Shown here one piece after another: positions 56,074-64,000 of a stretch of 64,000 nucleotides of DNA; the first letter of the stretch is position 1, and every line of letters starts with the position of its first letter. Source of the DNA: Streptomyces sp. NBC_01431 (GTDB lineage Bacteria; Actinomycetota; Actinomycetes; Streptomycetales; Streptomycetaceae); assembly GCF_036231355.1 (NCBI RefSeq), contig NZ_CP109496.1, forward strand, positions 4,092,001-4,156,000, read 5' to 3'. The position numbers were made by a program, and so were the translations under genes. Under the pieces are notes generated by a model. It ran no database searches and had not been told where the DNA came from. It saw only the letters and a program-made list of their open reading frames with translations.

Positions 56074-57018
56074 GTGACGGACGAAGCTGCCGGCGGTACG
56101 ACTGCCCGGAACGACGACCCGCGGACCGCCCCGCCGAGCGCGGCGGCCGAGCCGGAAACTCCGCTGGGCGGGGACGCCGGGGGCGGCTTTCCATTGAGCG
56201 AAGGCGACTCTGCCGGGCAGGCCGAGCCGCCCGACGGGGCCGGGGAGCGGCCCGAGGCCCGGCTGGAGCGGGCGGTCCGGGCGGCTGAGCAGGCGCTGAT
56301 CGAGTTCGAGATCGCGGTGGAGACGTTCCGGGTCGAGGTGGAGAACTTCTCCCGGCTGCACCATCAGAAGCTCGGTCCGATGTACGCCCGTCTCGATGAG
56401 CTGGACGCGCAGATCGCCGAGGCCAGGGCCGTACAGAGCGGTGACCCCGAGGATCTGCGCAGGGCGCAGGAGGCGCGGGCGGCGGTTCAGCCCATGCCCG
56501 GGGTCGACGAACTCTTCCATGACTGGATGGACTCCGACGGCCTCTCCCCCGAAGCGGCGTCGATGCTCACCGACCAGCCGGTGCGGCCGCCCAAGCGGGT
56601 GCGGCCCAGCGAGGAGGTGCGTCGGCTGTATCGCGAGCTGGCGCGCAAGGCGCATCCGGACCTGGCGCAGGACGAGGCGGAGCGGGCTCGGCGGGACGAG
56701 TTCATCTCCCGGGTCAACGCGGCGTACGGACGCGGTGACGAGGCGTTGCTGCGCGAACTCGCCGAGGAGTGGGCGGCGGGTCCGGTGCCGCCCGAGGTGC
56801 GGCCCAGCGAGAGCGAGGAACTGTACGCGCGGCTGGAGTGGCTGAGCCGCCGAAAGGAGTTGCTCGCGCTGCTGGCGCGGGAGTTGGAGGACAGCGCGAT
56901 CGGCTCGATGCTGCGGATGGCGCCGGACGATCCGGACCGGCTGCTCGATGAGATCGCCGAGCAGCTGCTGGCCGAGGTGTCCGGTCGTGAGGCTGAACTC
57001 GCGAAGCTGGTGCAGTAG
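56074..57018 (+). CDS. J-domain (DnaJ-like) protein
   Basis: 314 residues from GTG 56074. Acidic/Pro-rich first ~75 residues, a coiled segment (LERAVRAAEQALIEFEIAVE) and a J-domain near 170-230 with the HPD motif at His194 (RLYRELARKAHPDLAQDEAE). No Gly/Phe or zinc region, so a type III co-chaperone. The C-terminus is helical (LEWLSRRKELLALLAREL). Confidence 0.85.
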   Translation: MTDEAAGGTTARNDDPRTAPPSAAAEPETPLGGDAGGGFPLSEGDSAGQAEPPDGAGERPEARLERAVRAAEQALIEFEIAVETFRVEVENFSRLHHQKLGPMYARLDELDAQIAEARAVQSGDPEDLRRAQEARAAVQPMPGVDELFHDWMDSDGLSPEAASMLTDQPVRPPKRVRPSEEVRRLYRELARKAHPDLAQDEAERARRDEFISRVNAAYGRGDEALLRELAEEWAAGPVPPEVRPSESEELYARLEWLSRRKELLALLARELEDSAIGSMLRMAPDDPDRLLDEIAEQLLAEVSGREAELAKLVQ

Positions 57019-57062
57019 CGTTCGGATGACCTGCCGGGTTCGTACGAGAGAAGGCATGACCC

Positions 57063-57407
57063 ATGAATTTCGCCCAGCTTCCCTCGGTGGATGTCGCTGA
57101 GGTGCCGGCCGATGCTCTGGTGCTCGATGTCCGCGAGGACGACGAGTGGGCGGCCGGGCATGCCGAGGATGCGCTGCACGTGCCGATGAGCGAGTTCGTG
57201 GCCCGCTTCGGTGAGGTGACCGAGGCGGTGGCCGATGGTCGCCGGGCGTATGTGATGTGCCGGGTCGGTGGACGGTCGGCGCAGGTCACCCAGTACCTGG
57301 TGCAGCAGGGTATCGACGCGGTGAACGTGGACGGCGGCATGCAGGTGTGGGAGGCGGCGGGCCGCAAGGTGGTGGATGCGCAGGGCGCTCCGGGCACGGT
57401 CATCTAG
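57063..57407 (+). CDS. Rhodanese-like protein
   Basis: 114 residues. Single rhodanese domain, DVREDDEWAAGHAEDALHVP and catalytic loop MCRVGGRSAQ with Cys near residue 67. GAGAGAAGG upstream of ATG. Sulfur transfer or redox role; substrate unknown. Confidence 0.93.
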   Translation: MNFAQLPSVDVAEVPADALVLDVREDDEWAAGHAEDALHVPMSEFVARFGEVTEAVADGRRAYVMCRVGGRSAQVTQYLVQQGIDAVNVDGGMQVWEAAGRKVVDAQGAPGTVI

Positions 57408-57461
57408 CTTCCGGCGGGCCCGGAGCGGTTGCCCGGCCTCCCGTTTTCTGCCTTCTCGGGG

Positions 57462-58604
57462 CTAGGCGCCCTGCCCCGGCGGGTGGGCCGCGATCAGGTC
57501 GCCGAGGGCTTCCTCGTGGGCTGCGGCCGGGCCCAGGGAGAGCTCCAGCTGTTTGGCCCAGGCGTGGTAGCGGTGCAGCGGGTAGTCGGTGTCGGCGCCG
57601 AAGCCGCCGTGCAGGTGCTGGGCGGTCTGTACGACGCGGCGTACGCCCTCGCCGGCCCAGATCTTGGCGACCGACACGTCACCCGCGGCGGGGAGCGCTC
57701 CCTGGGCGCCGGTGCTGATGCGCCAGGCGGCCTGCCAGAGGGTCGCTTCCATGGCGCGCAGGTCGATGTAGCGGTCGGCGGCCTGGACGGCGACGGCCTG
57801 GAAGGTGGCGATCGGGAAGCCGAACTGCTCGCGTTGTGCGGTGTATTGGCTGGTCATGGCGAGTACGGCGGTGCCGAGGCCGAGGGCGAGCGCGCAGGTT
57901 CCGGTGGTGAGCAGATTGCGCAGCGATTCCCATGCGCCGTCCGCGTCGATGACGGCGTGCGCGTCGATGCGTACGGCTTGGAGGTGGACCTCGGCGAAGC
58001 GTTCGCCGTTGGTGGAGGTCTGGTCGGCGAGGTTGGTTCCTGGGTGGGTGCGGGGGACCAGGGCGAGTACGGTGCGGCCGTCGATGGTGTGGGCGGGGAC
58101 GGCGATGTGGTCGCAGGTGTGGGCCCAGGGGACGCCGGTCTGGGCGCCGTCGAGCACCCAGTGGTCGCCGTCCCGGCGGGCGGTGACGGCGAGTTCGGCG
58201 CCGTCGTGGCCGGTGCGGCCGTTGGCGGCGACGGTCAGCGCGAGCTCGCCTCGGCCGACGGCGGGCAGCAGTTCGCGCGCCAACTGCGGTTGCGCATACC
58301 GCTGTACGGTCATGGCGACCGCGCTGGTTTCCAGTAGCGGTACCCGGGCGAGGACCTTTGCCGATTCGCGCAGCACCAGGCACAGGGCGATCGGGTCGAG
58401 CTCCGCTCCGCCGTACTCGGCGTCGAGGACCAGGCTCAGCAGGTCCGACGCGGCGAGCTTGGCCCACAGTGCGCGGTCGAAGTCGTCGGCGACGGCGCCC
58501 GCGGTGAGCGCGGGGCTGGGGACCGTGTCGGGTGTGACGTCGAAGAAGACGGCCTTGGCCGCCTCGACGGCTGCCTGCTGCTCCTCGGTGAAGGTGAAGT
58601 CCAC
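57462..58604 (-). CDS. Acyl-CoA dehydrogenase
   Basis: 380 residues from GTG 58604 (GGGAGGACAG upstream), N-terminus DFTFTEEQQAAVEAAKAVF. Flavin-dependent fold: N-terminal helices, middle strands (WVLDGAQTGVPWAHTCDH), C-terminal AQHLHGGFGADTDYPLHRYHAWAKQLEL. A KstR-like operator lies ~95 bases upstream, suggesting sterol/side-chain catabolism, but the substrate is uncertain. It is convergent with the rhodanese gene. Confidence 0.9.
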   Translation of the reverse strand: MDFTFTEEQQAAVEAAKAVFFDVTPDTVPSPALTAGAVADDFDRALWAKLAASDLLSLVLDAEYGGAELDPIALCLVLRESAKVLARVPLLETSAVAMTVQRYAQPQLARELLPAVGRGELALTVAANGRTGHDGAELAVTARRDGDHWVLDGAQTGVPWAHTCDHIAVPAHTIDGRTVLALVPRTHPGTNLADQTSTNGERFAEVHLQAVRIDAHAVIDADGAWESLRNLLTTGTCALALGLGTAVLAMTSQYTAQREQFGFPIATFQAVAVQAADRYIDLRAMEATLWQAAWRISTGAQGALPAAGDVSVAKIWAGEGVRRVVQTAQHLHGGFGADTDYPLHRYHAWAKQLELSLGPAAAHEEALGDLIAAHPPGQGA

Positions 58605-58695
58605 GTGCTGTCCTCCCGCGTGCACCGGCTCTGTCGGGATCCGCCGTGCGGCATCAAGTGGCGGGCTCCCGGCTGTATCTGACGGGTCGTCAAGA

Positions 58696-58709
58696 TAGAA
58701 CAGGTTCTA
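58696..58709. promoter_or_regulatory. KstR-like operator
   Basis: TAGAACAGGTTCTA matches TnnAACnnGTTnnA, the KstR motif of mycobacterial cholesterol catabolism. A further half site TAGAACAG lies at 58716-58723. Confidence 0.65.
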
Positions 58710-58864
58710 CAGGAATAGAACAGCTTCTTCGGGATGGGAATGGGCGCACACCGGCCGGGCCTGATGATGGAGGGATTCCGAGTCGGCCGCCTCCGACCGC
58801 CCCACCCCTGGCGCAACCTCGCCGCCCCCCTCGGGCCCCCATCGTCCTCACCGACCCACCGACC

Positions 58865-59914
58865 TCACCGGTCGAAGTCCAGCTCCACCTCCCCGGTGGC
58901 GGGGTGCGACTGGCAGGCCAGGACGTAGCCCGCTTCGGTCTCCTCCGGCTCCAGCGCGAAATTGCGGTCCATGCGCACCTCGCCCCGGACCAGGAAGGCC
59001 CTGCACGTTCCGCACACGCCGCCCTTGCAGGCATACGGGGCGTCCGCGCGGGCCCGCAGGACTGTTTCCAGCAGGGACTCGCCTTCCTTGACCGGCCAGT
59101 TGCCCGAGCGGCCGTCCAGGGTGGCGGTCAGCGTCGCGTGCGCGGGGGCGGCAACGGCGACCGGCGCCGGTGCCTCGTCCACGTGGAAGATCTCCTGGTG
59201 GATCCGGTCGCGCCGGACCCCGAGCCCGCGCAGGGCCCGCTCTGCACCCTGGACCAGACCGAAGGGCCCGCACAGCAGCCAGCCGTCGATGTCCGTCACC
59301 GGCAGCAGCGCGGGCAGCAGCCCGGTCAGCCGCTCCTGATCGAGTCGGCCCGACGGCAGCCCCGACTGCTGTTCCTCCCGGGACAGCACGGTGACCAGCT
59401 GGAACCGGCCGGGGTAGCGGTCCTTCAGGTCGGCGGTCTCTTCGAGGAACATCGTCGACGCGGCGCTGCGGTCGCTGCGTATCAGGCAGAACCGCGCCGC
59501 GGGCTCGCGAGCGAGCAGCGTTGCCGCCATCGACAGGACGGGGGTGATCCCGCTGCCTCCGACGATCGCCGCGAAGTGCCCCGGGCGGGGGGCCAGCACG
59601 AACCGGCCCATCGGCGCCATGACCTCGACGGTGTCACCGACGGACAGCTCTTTGAAGGCGTACGTCGAGAATTCGCCGCCTTCCACGAGCCGGATGCCCA
59701 CCCGCAGGACCGGCTCGCCCGGTGCCTCGACGGCCGGCGCGCAGATCGAGTACGTACGGCGGATCTCCTTGCCCGCCACGGTGCGGCGCAGGGCGAGGTG
59801 TTGGCCGGGGAGGTGGCGGAAGGTCTCGCGGAGCTCGGGCGGCACGGCGAAGGTGACGGCCACCGAGTCGTCCGTGAGCTGCTCGACCTCGCTGACCCGG
59901 AGCGGATGGAACAT
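58865..59914 (-). CDS. paaE: Phenylacetyl-CoA epoxidase, reductase subunit PaaE
   Basis: 349 residues. Ferredoxin-reductase domain: FAD motif RRTYSICAP, NAD motif VGGSGITPVLSM. C-terminal plant-type 2Fe-2S: CKGGVCGTC with a later Cys in LACQSH. Passes electrons to the PaaA diiron centre. Last gene of the leftward paaABCDE series. Confidence 0.96.
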   Translation of the reverse strand: MFHPLRVSEVEQLTDDSVAVTFAVPPELRETFRHLPGQHLALRRTVAGKEIRRTYSICAPAVEAPGEPVLRVGIRLVEGGEFSTYAFKELSVGDTVEVMAPMGRFVLAPRPGHFAAIVGGSGITPVLSMAATLLAREPAARFCLIRSDRSAASTMFLEETADLKDRYPGRFQLVTVLSREEQQSGLPSGRLDQERLTGLLPALLPVTDIDGWLLCGPFGLVQGAERALRGLGVRRDRIHQEIFHVDEAPAPVAVAAPAHATLTATLDGRSGNWPVKEGESLLETVLRARADAPYACKGGVCGTCRAFLVRGEVRMDRNFALEPEETEAGYVLACQSHPATGEVELDFDR

Positions 59915-60418
59915 CTACAACTCCTTGAAATGGTCGAAGGGTTCACGGCACGACACGCAGCGGCGCAGTGCCTTGCACGCGGTGGACGAGAACCGGCTGA
60001 GCAGCTCGGTGTCGGTGGATCCGCAGTGCGGGCAGCGCACCGACAGGGTGAGCGCCACGGGGCCCTCGGTCGTGTGCGGCCGCGGTGGAGCTATGCCGAA
60101 CTCCGCGAGTTTGCGGCGTCCTTCGGCACTGATGTCGTCGGTCGACCAGGCGGGCGACAGCACCCGTACGACCGAGACCTCGGGTATCCCGTGGTCGTGC
60201 AGTACACGCTCGATGTCGCTGGACATCGCTTCGACGGCGGGGCAGCCGGTGTAGGTCGGCGTGAGCTCGACCCGAACCCGGCCGGGCTCCTCGACGTGGA
60301 CGCCGCGCAGTACGCCGAGTTCTTCAAGGGTGAGGACCGGCAGCTCGGGGTCGGGGACGGAGCCGGCGAGGCGCCGTAGCTCGGTCTCCAGGGGGGTGAG
60401 GGCCGCCTTCGTCACCAT
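59915..60418 (-). CDS. paaD: Phenylacetyl-CoA epoxidase, subunit PaaD
   Basis: 167 residues from ATG 60418. DUF59/MIP18-type domain with VPDPELPVLTLEELGVLRGV and LTPTYTGCPAVEAM; C-terminal four-Cys motif (CPHCGS; CVSCREPFDHF). Probably iron-sulfur/diiron maturation. Overlaps paaC. Confidence 0.95.
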   Translation of the reverse strand: MVTKAALTPLETELRRLAGSVPDPELPVLTLEELGVLRGVHVEEPGRVRVELTPTYTGCPAVEAMSSDIERVLHDHGIPEVSVVRVLSPAWSTDDISAEGRRKLAEFGIAPPRPHTTEGPVALTLSVRCPHCGSTDTELLSRFSSTACKALRRCVSCREPFDHFKEL

Positions 60419-61131
60419 GACGCCCCCGGGTGGCTGCGGTGCAGGTGCTGCATTTCGGCGAGCATCCGCCCGAACGATTCGGTGTGCAGTCCCTGCCGTC
60501 CGGCGCCGGCCGTCCAGGCTCCGCTGCGCGGGCCTTCGGGGACGGTCAGCGTCGCGCGGCCGAGGATCGAGGTCACGGACTGTTCCCAACTGGCTTCAAG
60601 ACTGGCCCAGTTGAGGTCGAGACCGGGAATCGGCTGGAACATCTCGCCTGTGAAGCGCCACAGCGCCTCACAGGCCCGCTGCATCCGCCGGTGGCTCTCC
60701 TCGGTGCCGTCGCCGAGCCTCAGGGTCCACTGTTCGGCGTGGTCGCGGTGGTAGGCGACCTCCTTGACCGCCTTGGCCGCCAGGTCGGCGAACTCGCCTT
60801 CCCCTGCCGCCAGTTCTCCGTACATCAGGTGCTGGTACGTCGAGAAGTACAGCTGGCGGGCGATGGTGTGGGCGAAGTCGCCGCCCGGCTGCTCGACCAG
60901 CTGGAGGTTGCGGAAGGCCCGTTCTTCGCGGAGGTAGGCCAGCTCGTCCTCGTCGCCGACGCGGGAGAGCAGCACCCGGGCCTGCCCGAGCAGGTCGAGG
61001 GCGATGTTGGCCAGGGCGACTTCCTCTTCGAGGACGGGCGCGTGCCCCGCCCACTCCCCCAGCCGGTGCGAGAGCACCAGGGCGTCGTCGCCGAGGGCGA
61101 GGGCGGCGTCCGACGAGACGGTGGCCGTCAC
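60412..61131 (-). CDS. paaC: Phenylacetyl-CoA epoxidase, structural subunit PaaC
   Basis: 239 residues. Ferritin-like fold with LEEEVALANIALDLLGQAR and VKEVAYHRDHAEQW; structural, non-catalytic partner of PaaA. Overlaps paaB by four bases. Confidence 0.96.
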   Translation of the reverse strand: MTATVSSDAALALGDDALVLSHRLGEWAGHAPVLEEEVALANIALDLLGQARVLLSRVGDEDELAYLREERAFRNLQLVEQPGGDFAHTIARQLYFSTYQHLMYGELAAGEGEFADLAAKAVKEVAYHRDHAEQWTLRLGDGTEESHRRMQRACEALWRFTGEMFQPIPGLDLNWASLEASWEQSVTSILGRATLTVPEGPRSGAWTAGAGRQGLHTESFGRMLAEMQHLHRSHPGASW

Positions 61132-61415
61132 AGGTGCTTCACCCCTTCCGGGATCTCGTAGAACGTGGGATGGCGGTAGGGCTTGTCGGCGGCCGGGTCG
61201 AAGAACGCGTCCTTCTCGTCCGGCGAGGACGCGGTGATCTCGGTGGACGGGACCACCCAGATCGAGACGCCCTCCGACCTGCGGGTATAGAGGTCGCGGG
61301 CGTTGCGCAGCGCCATCTTGGCGTCCGGCGCGTGCAGGCTTCCCGCGTGGGTGTGGGACAGCCCGCGGCGGGAGCGCACGAACACCTCCCAGAGCGGCCA
61401 GTCGTGCGTGCTCAT
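61128..61415 (-). CDS. paaB: Phenylacetyl-CoA epoxidase, subunit PaaB
   Basis: 95 residues from ATG 61415: WPLWEVFVRSRRGLSHTHAG, LHAPDAKMALRNARDLYTRR, then VVPSTEITASSP. Small bridging subunit. Overlaps paaA by four bases. Confidence 0.96.
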   Translation of the reverse strand: MSTHDWPLWEVFVRSRRGLSHTHAGSLHAPDAKMALRNARDLYTRRSEGVSIWVVPSTEITASSPDEKDAFFDPAADKPYRHPTFYEIPEGVKHL

Positions 61416-62392
61416 GCTGTTGCCTCTCCGTTCGTGTGCTGCTTCGTGGCGTAGGCGGCGGCCGCTTCGCGGACCCAGGCGCCTTCTTCGTGGGCGCGGC
61501 GCCGCTGGGTGATCCGCTGCTCGTTGCAGGGGCCGTTGCCCTTGAGGACCTCCCAGAACTCCGTCCAGTCGATCTCGCCGAAGTCGTGGTGGCCGCGCTC
61601 CTCGTTCCAGCGCAGCTCCGGGTCGGGCAGCGTCAGGCCGAGCGCCTCGGCCTGGCCGACCGCTATGTCCACGAAGCGCTGGCGCAGCTCGTCGTTGGAG
61701 TGGCGCTTGATCTTCCAGGCCATCGACTGCGCGGAGTGCGCCGAGGTGTCGTCGGGCGGGCCGAACATCATCAGTGACGGCCACCACCAGCGGTTCACCG
61801 CGTCCTGCGCCATGGCGTGCTGCTCCGGCGTCCCCCGGGACAGGGTGAGCAGCAGCTCGTACCCCTGTCGCTGGTGGAAGGACTCCTCCTTGCAGATGCG
61901 GACCATCGCGCGGGCGTACGGGCCGTAGGAGCAGCGGCACAGGGGGACCTGGTTGGTGATCGCCGCGCCGTCCACCAGCCAGCCGATGGCGCCGACGTCG
62001 GCCCAGGTCAGGGTGGGGTAGTTGAAGATCGAGGAGTACTTCTGGCGGCCCGAGTGCAGTTTGTCGAGCAGTTCCTCACGGCCGGTGCCGAGTGTTTCCG
62101 CCGCGCTGTACAGGTACAGCCCGTGGCCCGCCTCGTCCTGGACCTTCGCCATCAGGATCGCCTTGCGGCGCAGGGACGGGGCCCTGGTGATCCAGTTGGC
62201 CTCCGGCTGCATGCCGATGATCTCGGAATGGGCGTGCTGCGCCATCTGGCGGACCAGGGACGAGCGGTATTCGTCGGGCATCCAGTCGCGTGGCTCGATC
62301 CGCTCGTCCGCGGCGACGGCAGCGTCGAACGCCGCCTGGTAGGACTCGTCCGTCCCTGCGGCTGCCGTGGCTGTCGCGGTCACTCCGGTCAT
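61412..62392 (-). CDS. paaA: Phenylacetyl-CoA epoxidase, catalytic subunit PaaA
   Basis: 326 residues. Diiron oxygenase with carboxylate/histidine ligands in MAKVQDEAGHGLYLYSAAE and RICKEESFHQRQGYELLL. Converts phenylacetyl-CoA to the ring 1,2-epoxide. First gene of the operon, with a PaaR-like operator 41 bases upstream. Confidence 0.97.
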   Translation of the reverse strand: MTGVTATATAAAGTDESYQAAFDAAVAADERIEPRDWMPDEYRSSLVRQMAQHAHSEIIGMQPEANWITRAPSLRRKAILMAKVQDEAGHGLYLYSAAETLGTGREELLDKLHSGRQKYSSIFNYPTLTWADVGAIGWLVDGAAITNQVPLCRCSYGPYARAMVRICKEESFHQRQGYELLLTLSRGTPEQHAMAQDAVNRWWWPSLMMFGPPDDTSAHSAQSMAWKIKRHSNDELRQRFVDIAVGQAEALGLTLPDPELRWNEERGHHDFGEIDWTEFWEVLKGNGPCNEQRITQRRRAHEEGAWVREAAAAYATKQHTNGEATA

Positions 62393-62433
62393 TCCGGCCC
62401 CCTGCCGATCTGTTGTGCGGCTGTCGCCAACCG

Positions 62434-62447
62434 ACCGATCGTTCGGT
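62434..62447. promoter_or_regulatory. PaaR-like operator core
   Basis: ACCGATCGTTCGGT fits ACCG-N2-CG-N2-CGGT, the core reported for TetR-type PaaR boxes. It lies between paaA and the DUF5819 gene. Confidence 0.6.
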
Positions 62448-62492
62448 CCAATGACTTCAATGGTCGGTCGACGGCCCGTAGGGTGTCAACCC

Positions 62493-62501
62493 TGTGGATA
62501 A
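62493..62501 (-). promoter_or_regulatory. DnaA box
   Basis: TGTGGATAA, reverse of TTATCCACA, at the start of the DUF5819 open frame. Confidence 0.7.
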
Positions 62502-63402
62502 CTCAGTGGGTGCCGATCGGGGCGGGATGGATTCGTACAAGGACGAGACCGGAGCCGGGGGCCAGGCCGACGGAGCGGGGTTTGGGCAGGTCAAGGCCGG
62601 TGTGGCCGGAGCCGACGCCCCTGACGGCACCGGCCACGGCGACCGCGCCGACGAAGGCCACGGCGACCCGGCGGGCGGAGGCCACGGCGCCCCCGACGAC
62701 GGGGGTGCGGCCGTGGGAATCGACCCCGCGGACGATTCGCCGCGCGGGATAGCCGGACTGCCCCGGCGGTTCCAGGTCGTCGCCGCCGTCGCGCTGGCAT
62801 GCGTCGGCGTGATCGCCTGCGTCCAGATCGGCATGGTGTTCCTCCACGTCGCTCCGTCCAACACGGTCAGCAAGCAGTACGGCAAAGCCGTCGACGACTG
62901 GGTGTACCCGGAGTTCGAGCAGAACTGGAAGCTCTTCGCGCCCAATCCGCTCCAGCAGAACATCGCGGTGCAGTCGCGTGCCGAGATACGCATGCCCGAC
63001 GGCCGGACCAGGACCACCGACTGGATCGACCTCTCGGCCCAGGACAGCGCCGCGATTCACCACAACCCGCTGCCCAGCCACACCGAGCAGAACGAACTGC
63101 GCCGCGGCTGGGACTTCTTCGTCGGTTCGCACACCGACGACAACAAGCCGAACGGCCTGCGCGGTGAGCTCTCCGAGCAGTACCTGCGCCGCATCGTGAT
63201 GCTTCGCCTCGGCGCGCAGCGCGACGGCGGCACCATCGAGCGGATCCAGGTCAGGTCCATGACCACGGCCGTCAAGGGCCCCCCGTGGAGCGACGAGAAG
63301 ACCGACACCCGGCCCGCCTACCGGGTCGTGCCGTGGTGGACGGTGACCCCGGCCGACCTGCCCGGTGGTGTCGGTGACGCACGTACGGAGGCCAAGCGGT
63401 GA
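62494..63402 (+). CDS. DUF5819 family membrane protein
   Basis: 302 residues if started at GTG 62494; ATG 62527 is possible and neither has a clear ribosome site. Disordered Gly/Asp-rich first ~85 residues, one membrane helix (VVAAVALACVGVIACVQIGMVF), then the DUF5819 domain with YPEFEQNWKLFAPNPLQQN and WIDLSAQDSAAIHHNPLPS. Overlaps the next gene by four bases; the pair DUF5819-HTTM is common in Streptomyces and reminiscent of vitamin K carboxylase-like systems. Confidence 0.88.
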   Translation: MDNSVGADRGGMDSYKDETGAGGQADGAGFGQVKAGVAGADAPDGTGHGDRADEGHGDPAGGGHGAPDDGGAAVGIDPADDSPRGIAGLPRRFQVVAAVALACVGVIACVQIGMVFLHVAPSNTVSKQYGKAVDDWVYPEFEQNWKLFAPNPLQQNIAVQSRAEIRMPDGRTRTTDWIDLSAQDSAAIHHNPLPSHTEQNELRRGWDFFVGSHTDDNKPNGLRGELSEQYLRRIVMLRLGAQRDGGTIERIQVRSMTTAVKGPPWSDEKTDTRPAYRVVPWWTVTPADLPGGVGDARTEAKR

Positions 63403-64000
63403 GCACGCACGACCACGGCGGCCCGACCGCCCCGCCCTCGGACAGCCCGGCCACCGCGCCGTCGGCCGCCCCGCTCTCCTCCAGCCCCGCCACCGCGCCC
63501 GCGTCTGGCCCGACCGCCCCGGCGTCGGCCGCCCCGCCCGCCGAGCCCGCGGCTGGCGTCGCCCCGGTGTCCGTGGCTGACGCGCGGTCTTCGGCGGGTC
63601 TCGGATCCGCGGCCGCCGCAGAGCCCCCCGCCACCGAGCCCCCCGCCCCCGGGAAGGCCGTGCCAAGCGGCCCCGCCGCGGGTACCGCCACCCCTGTCGA
63701 GACCGTTGCCGCGCGTGCCGTGCGCATCGCCTCGGCCACGGCTCTCGGCCCGTACCAGAGCGCGGTCGTGCGGATCGGGTTCTCCGCGACCTGGCTGTTC
63801 TTCCTGCTGCGCGAGCTGCCCAACCGCCGTGAGCTGTACGGCCCCGACGGCCCCTGGGGCTGGGATCTGGGCAGCAGGCTCGTCGCGGGCAACCACGCCT
63901 TTACCTCGCTGCTGTGGACCGACAGCACCATCTGGTTCGAGATCGTGTACGCGCTGGCGCTCGTGTCCAGCGCGCTCCTGATGCTCGGCTGGCGCACCCG
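63399..64000 (+). CDS. HTTM-domain membrane protein (N-terminal part)
   Basis: At least 200 residues, running off the window. Long Ala/Pro/Ser-rich lead, then first membrane helices (VVRIGFSATWLFFLLREL; IVYALALVSSALLMLGW) with RELYGPDGPWGWD. This begins the horizontally transferred transmembrane (HTTM) domain related to gamma-glutamyl carboxylase. The catalytic part is outside the window. Confidence 0.8.
   Translation, partial: MSTHDHGGPTAPPSDSPATAPSAAPLSSSPATAPASGPTAPASAAPPAEPAAGVAPVSVADARSSAGLGSAAAAEPPATEPPAPGKAVPSGPAAGTATPVETVAARAVRIASATALGPYQSAVVRIGFSATWLFFLLRELPNRRELYGPDGPWGWDLGSRLVAGNHAFTSLLWTDSTIWFEIVYALALVSSALLMLGWRT

Overview
The window is a chromosomal segment from a Streptomyces species (high-GC actinomycete), centred on the replication origin. 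This rests on very high GC with strong third-position GC bias, frequent GTG/TTG starts, and the gene order sigM, trxBA, parBA, rsmG, jag, yidC, yidD, rnpA, rpmH, dnaA, oriC, dnaN, gnd, recF, dciA, gyrB, gyrA, which is the conserved Streptomyces origin region. Other support comes from the class E sortases, CrgA, DUF5324, DUF3566 and DLW-39 proteins, and eight perfect copies of the 14-bp parS site GTTTCACGTGAAAC.

Layout: (1) 1-5.1 kb holds the tail of a gene that is probably murJ/mviN, a membrane pseudokinase with an extracytoplasmic binding module, the ECF sigma factor SigM with its overlapping anti-sigma factor, and trxBA behind a textbook SigR promoter. (2) 5.1-12.1 kb is read leftward: a GNAT enzyme, parAB, and the rsmG-jag-yidC-yidD-rnpA-rpmH series. 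(3) 12.1-24.9 kb is the replication core: dnaA, a ~0.75 kb oriC with about 17 DnaA boxes ending in a GC patch plus DnaA-trio element, dnaN, gnd, recF, dciA, gyrB, gyrA and a DUF3566 membrane protein. (4) 25-35.6 kb is an accessory-looking stretch: tRNA-Ile and tRNA-Ala, several small secreted proteins, a Ser/Thr kinase, a decayed IS5-type transposase beside tRNA-Ala, and about 1.7 kb of non-coding, partly degraded DNA with a repeated heptamer. (5) 35.8-50.6 kb is the growth and envelope cluster: cyclophilin, rhomboid protease, CrgA, DUF881 protein, three class E sortases around a TrpG/PabA gene, and the PknB-PbpA-RodA-PP2C-FhaB-FhaA operon. (6) 50.9-57.4 kb has tRNA-Leu, a NarL-type two-component pair whose kinase carries an extra membrane domain, DUF2252, a J-domain protein and a rhodanese. 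(7) 57.4-64 kb has an acyl-CoA dehydrogenase with a KstR-like operator, the paaABCDE phenylacetyl-CoA epoxidase operon with a PaaR-like operator, a DUF5819 protein and the start of an HTTM-like membrane protein.

The genes fit together as initiation (DnaA, oriC, DnaN, DciA, gyrase), segregation (ParA, ParB, parS) and polar or septal wall growth (pseudokinase/MurJ, PknB operon, CrgA, sortases). Perfect DnaA boxes lie in the dnaA promoter region, upstream of parA, in a four-box cluster at 37.55-37.60 kb, and next to parS at 53.6 kb, suggesting DnaA titration outside oriC. The best candidates for new biology are the secreted double-repeat peptide at 25.4 kb, the leader hairpin and GCAGTAC repeats before the MerR-like gene at 33.2 kb, the internal-start histidine kinase/BamE-like fusion at 51.2 kb, and the split pseudokinase at the left edge. 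All calls come from reading the sequence; no database search was run.
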